Source: CAYJEO01 sp964369355 (GTDB taxonomy: Bacteria > Bacillota_I > Bacilli_A > RF39 > UBA660). Taken from it: a DNA stretch of 24,434 nucleotides. The stretch is from the NCBI GenBank assembly GCA_964369355.1, contig CAYJEO010000010.1:1-24434 (forward strand), in the 5' to 3' direction. The translations under genes and the position numbers were made by a program. Below are positions 22,862-24,434 of the stretch, piece by piece. The notes under the pieces are model-generated. The model saw nothing but the letters and a program-made list of their open reading frames with translations, ran no database searches and had not been told where the DNA came from. Positions within the stretch are counted from its first letter, which is position 1; each line of letters begins with the position of its first letter.

Positions 22862-24382
22862 ATGAAAAAGGGATTTACATTAATAGAATTACTTGCCGTA
22901 TTAGTAATATTAGTAATAATAATGGCAATAGCGACACCTATTATTTTGGGAATAATAGATGAAGCACAAAAATCAGCTGATAAAGCCGAAGTAGAATTAA
23001 TATTAGAATCAGCAAATAATTATTATGCTATAAAATCTTTAGATAGTAAAAATTTTGATAGTGATGAAAATATTTATAGCGAGCTAAGTTTATCAAATGA
23101 TAAACCAGAAAATGGAGCTGTTAAAATTAATAATAACGGTGAGGTTTATTTAGCTGTTTATATTAATGGCGTGTGCTATACGAAAAACTTTGATGAAAAA
23201 AAAGTAAAAGAAGATTACACTATTGAAAATGCTTTAGACTGTGCACCAAAAATTGATTATGTAGATGCATCTTTAAATGGTGGAGATGTTATTTTAAAGC
23301 AAGGATTAATTCCTGTAATAATAGATGCTACTGGTACAGTTACTGTAGCGGATACTACAAAAGAGTGGTATAACTATGATAATAAACAATGGGCTAATGC
23401 TATTAGTGTTACAAGTGAATATAGAAATGCACCTGCAAATACTGTTATAGCAGAAGAAAATATTTTAGCATATTTTGTTTACATACCAAGATATGAATAT
23501 CAAATATTTGATATAGATACAACTACAGATTTAGGAGAAGAACAAGAAATTAAAATTAAATTTGTTAGCAATGAAGTTGAAACTGTTGAAGGTAATCAAA
23601 TAGGAGATTGGCAGACACATCCAGCATTTACACATGATAACCAAAATCTAGAAGGTGTTTGGGTAGGTAAATTCGAACTTACTGGTACAAATACCAATCC
23701 AACAATTAAACCAAATGAAAATACAATGTCAAATCAGACAGTTATTGAATTCTTAGATATAACAAAAATATTTACTAATTCAAATGAATATGGATTAACA
23801 ACAGGAGAAAGTCGAATGATAAATAATGCTGAATGGGGTGCCGTTGCATATTTATCACATTCTAAACATGGAATAGGTAAAGAAATTGTAACAAATAATA
23901 ACTATTCAGGAGAATCTACTAATATATCTTTATCAGGTTGTGGAACAAAATATGATAATAATACAGTATCACCATCTACAATTTGTGAAAATGAATATGG
24001 TAGCATAAGTAGTAATGTATATCCACAGAGTACTACAGGTAACATAAGTGGAATATTTGATATGGTTGGTAGTAGGGTAGAGTATGTAGCAGCAAACTAT
24101 AAATACATTCAAGGAAATTATGGAAGTGTTGATTTCACTAGTGAGAATTATTTTAATATGTATGAGACATTTGATTTTAATTCTACTAAAGGTCATGCTA
24201 TGATAGAAACTATGAACTGGTATGATGATTATGTTATTTTTCCAATAATTAGTAATCCATATGTATTAAGAGGGGAGCATTTTGCTGGAGGGCAAAAAAA
24301 TCATGGTATCTTTTTCTTACATTATGCTGCTGGAAATGCAAATCGATATCATGGAAGCAGAGCCGTTTATACAGTTAACTAA
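22862..24382 (+). CDS. Prepilin-type protein with C-terminal FGE/C-type-lectin-like domain
   Basis: This 506-aa protein begins with a textbook class III signal, MKKG|FTLIELLAVLVILVIIMA, with Glu at +5, so a prepilin peptidase should cleave after Gly4. A pilin helix follows to about residue 55, then a small domain with Cys at about 103 and 122. From about residue 165 there is a long region of the SUMF1/formylglycine-enzyme-like (C-type-lectin) type: WANAISVTSEYRN, YFVYIPRYEYQIF, GVWVGKFELTG, EWGAVAYLSHSKHG, GNISGIFDMVGSRVEY, and a final RGEHFAGG...GSRAVY segment (470-501). Catalytic function is unlikely; such folds on pilins usually display a binding surface. AAAGGAGAATATAT is the ribosome site. 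The final 37 codons use GGG, GAG, GCC, AGC and CGA and are clearly more GC-rich than the rest. Confidence 0.87.
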   Translation: MKKGFTLIELLAVLVILVIIMAIATPIILGIIDEAQKSADKAEVELILESANNYYAIKSLDSKNFDSDENIYSELSLSNDKPENGAVKINNNGEVYLAVYINGVCYTKNFDEKKVKEDYTIENALDCAPKIDYVDASLNGGDVILKQGLIPVIIDATGTVTVADTTKEWYNYDNKQWANAISVTSEYRNAPANTVIAEENILAYFVYIPRYEYQIFDIDTTTDLGEEQEIKIKFVSNEVETVEGNQIGDWQTHPAFTHDNQNLEGVWVGKFELTGTNTNPTIKPNENTMSNQTVIEFLDITKIFTNSNEYGLTTGESRMINNAEWGAVAYLSHSKHGIGKEIVTNNNYSGESTNISLSGCGTKYDNNTVSPSTICENEYGSISSNVYPQSTTGNISGIFDMVGSRVEYVAANYKYIQGNYGSVDFTSENYFNMYETFDFNSTKGHAMIETMNWYDDYVIFPIISNPYVLRGEHFAGGQKNHGIFFLHYAAGNANRYHGSRAVYTVN

Positions 24383-24411
24383 AAGGATAATTTAATTATC
24401 CTTTTTATATT
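24380..24411 (+). terminator. Terminator of the prepilin-FGE gene; copy 2 of the 32-bp direct repeat
   Basis: Identical over 32 bases to 22778-22809. Because both sides of the stem carry A and T runs, it can act on either strand, and the stop of a possible minus-strand gene lies inside it. Confidence 0.88.
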
Positions 24412-24434
24412 CTTCTAAAGTTAAGTTATTTTCA
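24392..24434 (-). CDS. Possible 3' end of a convergent gene, cut by window edge
   Basis: On the minus strand the last 43 bases contain one open frame reading ENNLTLEEYKKDN and then TAA (24392-24394). The other two minus frames are closed. The residue mix looks like a real protein C-terminus and the shared hairpin would be a bidirectional terminator. Thirteen codons are too few to identify the gene or to be certain it is coding. Confidence 0.35.
   Translation of the reverse strand, partial: ENNLTLEEYKKDN

Noticed and set aside
23969..24196. Antisense open frame opposite the prepilin-FGE gene
   Set aside because: It has no ribosome site and lies entirely within a well-supported gene.
1..24434. 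Mycoplasma-type genetic code (TGA = Trp)
   Set aside because: TGA ends trmR and the first U32 gene at expected lengths, and conserved Trp residues are TGG.
1..24434. CRISPR array, insertion sequence, tRNA or rRNA genes
   Set aside because: No spaced repeats, transposase motifs, cloverleaf tRNAs or rRNA segments were recognised. The only sizeable exact repeat noticed is the 32-bp terminator pair.

Overview
The window is a gene-dense stretch of a very AT-rich (roughly a quarter to a third G+C by eye) Gram-positive-type chromosome. All complete genes lie on the + strand. Gene content and order point to the Bacilli or the lineages near Mollicutes/Erysipelotrichales/RF39. The evidence is T-box riboswitches ahead of leuS and ileS, a ruvX-DUF1292-mltG-trmR-U32-U32-greA cluster resembling Bacillus yrrK-yrzB-yrrL-yrrM-yrrN-yrrO-greA, and a sepF-divIVA-ileS order resembling the Bacillus ylm/divIVA/ileS region. 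TGA is used as a stop (end of trmR, end of the first U32 gene) and Trp is TGG, so this is code 11, not the Mycoplasma code.

Layout. 1-313: 3' end of a short prepilin-like gene and its terminator. 374-3313: a large membrane protein fusing a YfhO-type GT-C glycosyltransferase to a GtrA-type flippase. 3409-7245: pyruvate kinase and a GH31 protein whose acid/base position appears to be lost, probably one operon. 7223-10665: promoter, leucine T-box, small membrane protein and a leucyl-tRNA synthetase carrying a Nudix hydrolase domain inside its editing domain. 10681-11139: a self-contained unit for an unknown 127-aa membrane-anchored protein. 11165-11800: rnhB. 11787-14856: ruvX operon (leader mini-ORF, ruvX, DUF1292, mltG, trmR, two small membrane proteins). 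14864-16949: the two U32 tRNA-hydroxylation genes. 16952-18865: greA and tig, each with its own promoter. 18881-22809: sepF, divIVA, isoleucine T-box, ileS. 22808-24411: a prepilin with a C-terminal FGE/C-type-lectin-like domain, facing a possible convergent gene at the window edge.

Functional themes are translation and tRNA modification (leuS, ileS, trmR, two U32 proteins), cell envelope and division (YfhO-GtrA, MltG, SepF, DivIVA, pilins), and basic housekeeping (pyk, rnhB, ruvX, greA, tig). Regulation is visible and compact. Promoters often have an extended -10 (TGnTATAAT) only 15-30 bases before the start codon. Intrinsic terminators repeatedly begin inside the stop codon. The two synthetase units are governed by T-boxes with specifier codons CTT (Leu) and ATC (Ile).

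The most notable items are the LeuRS-Nudix chimera, the YfhO-GtrA fusion, the likely catalytically dead GH31 protein, and the prepilin-FGE gene bracketed by two identical 32-bp terminator repeats. No RNA-coding genes, CRISPR array, insertion sequence or intergenic gap over 300 bases was seen. Functions are assigned by motif recognition from memory; no database search was possible.
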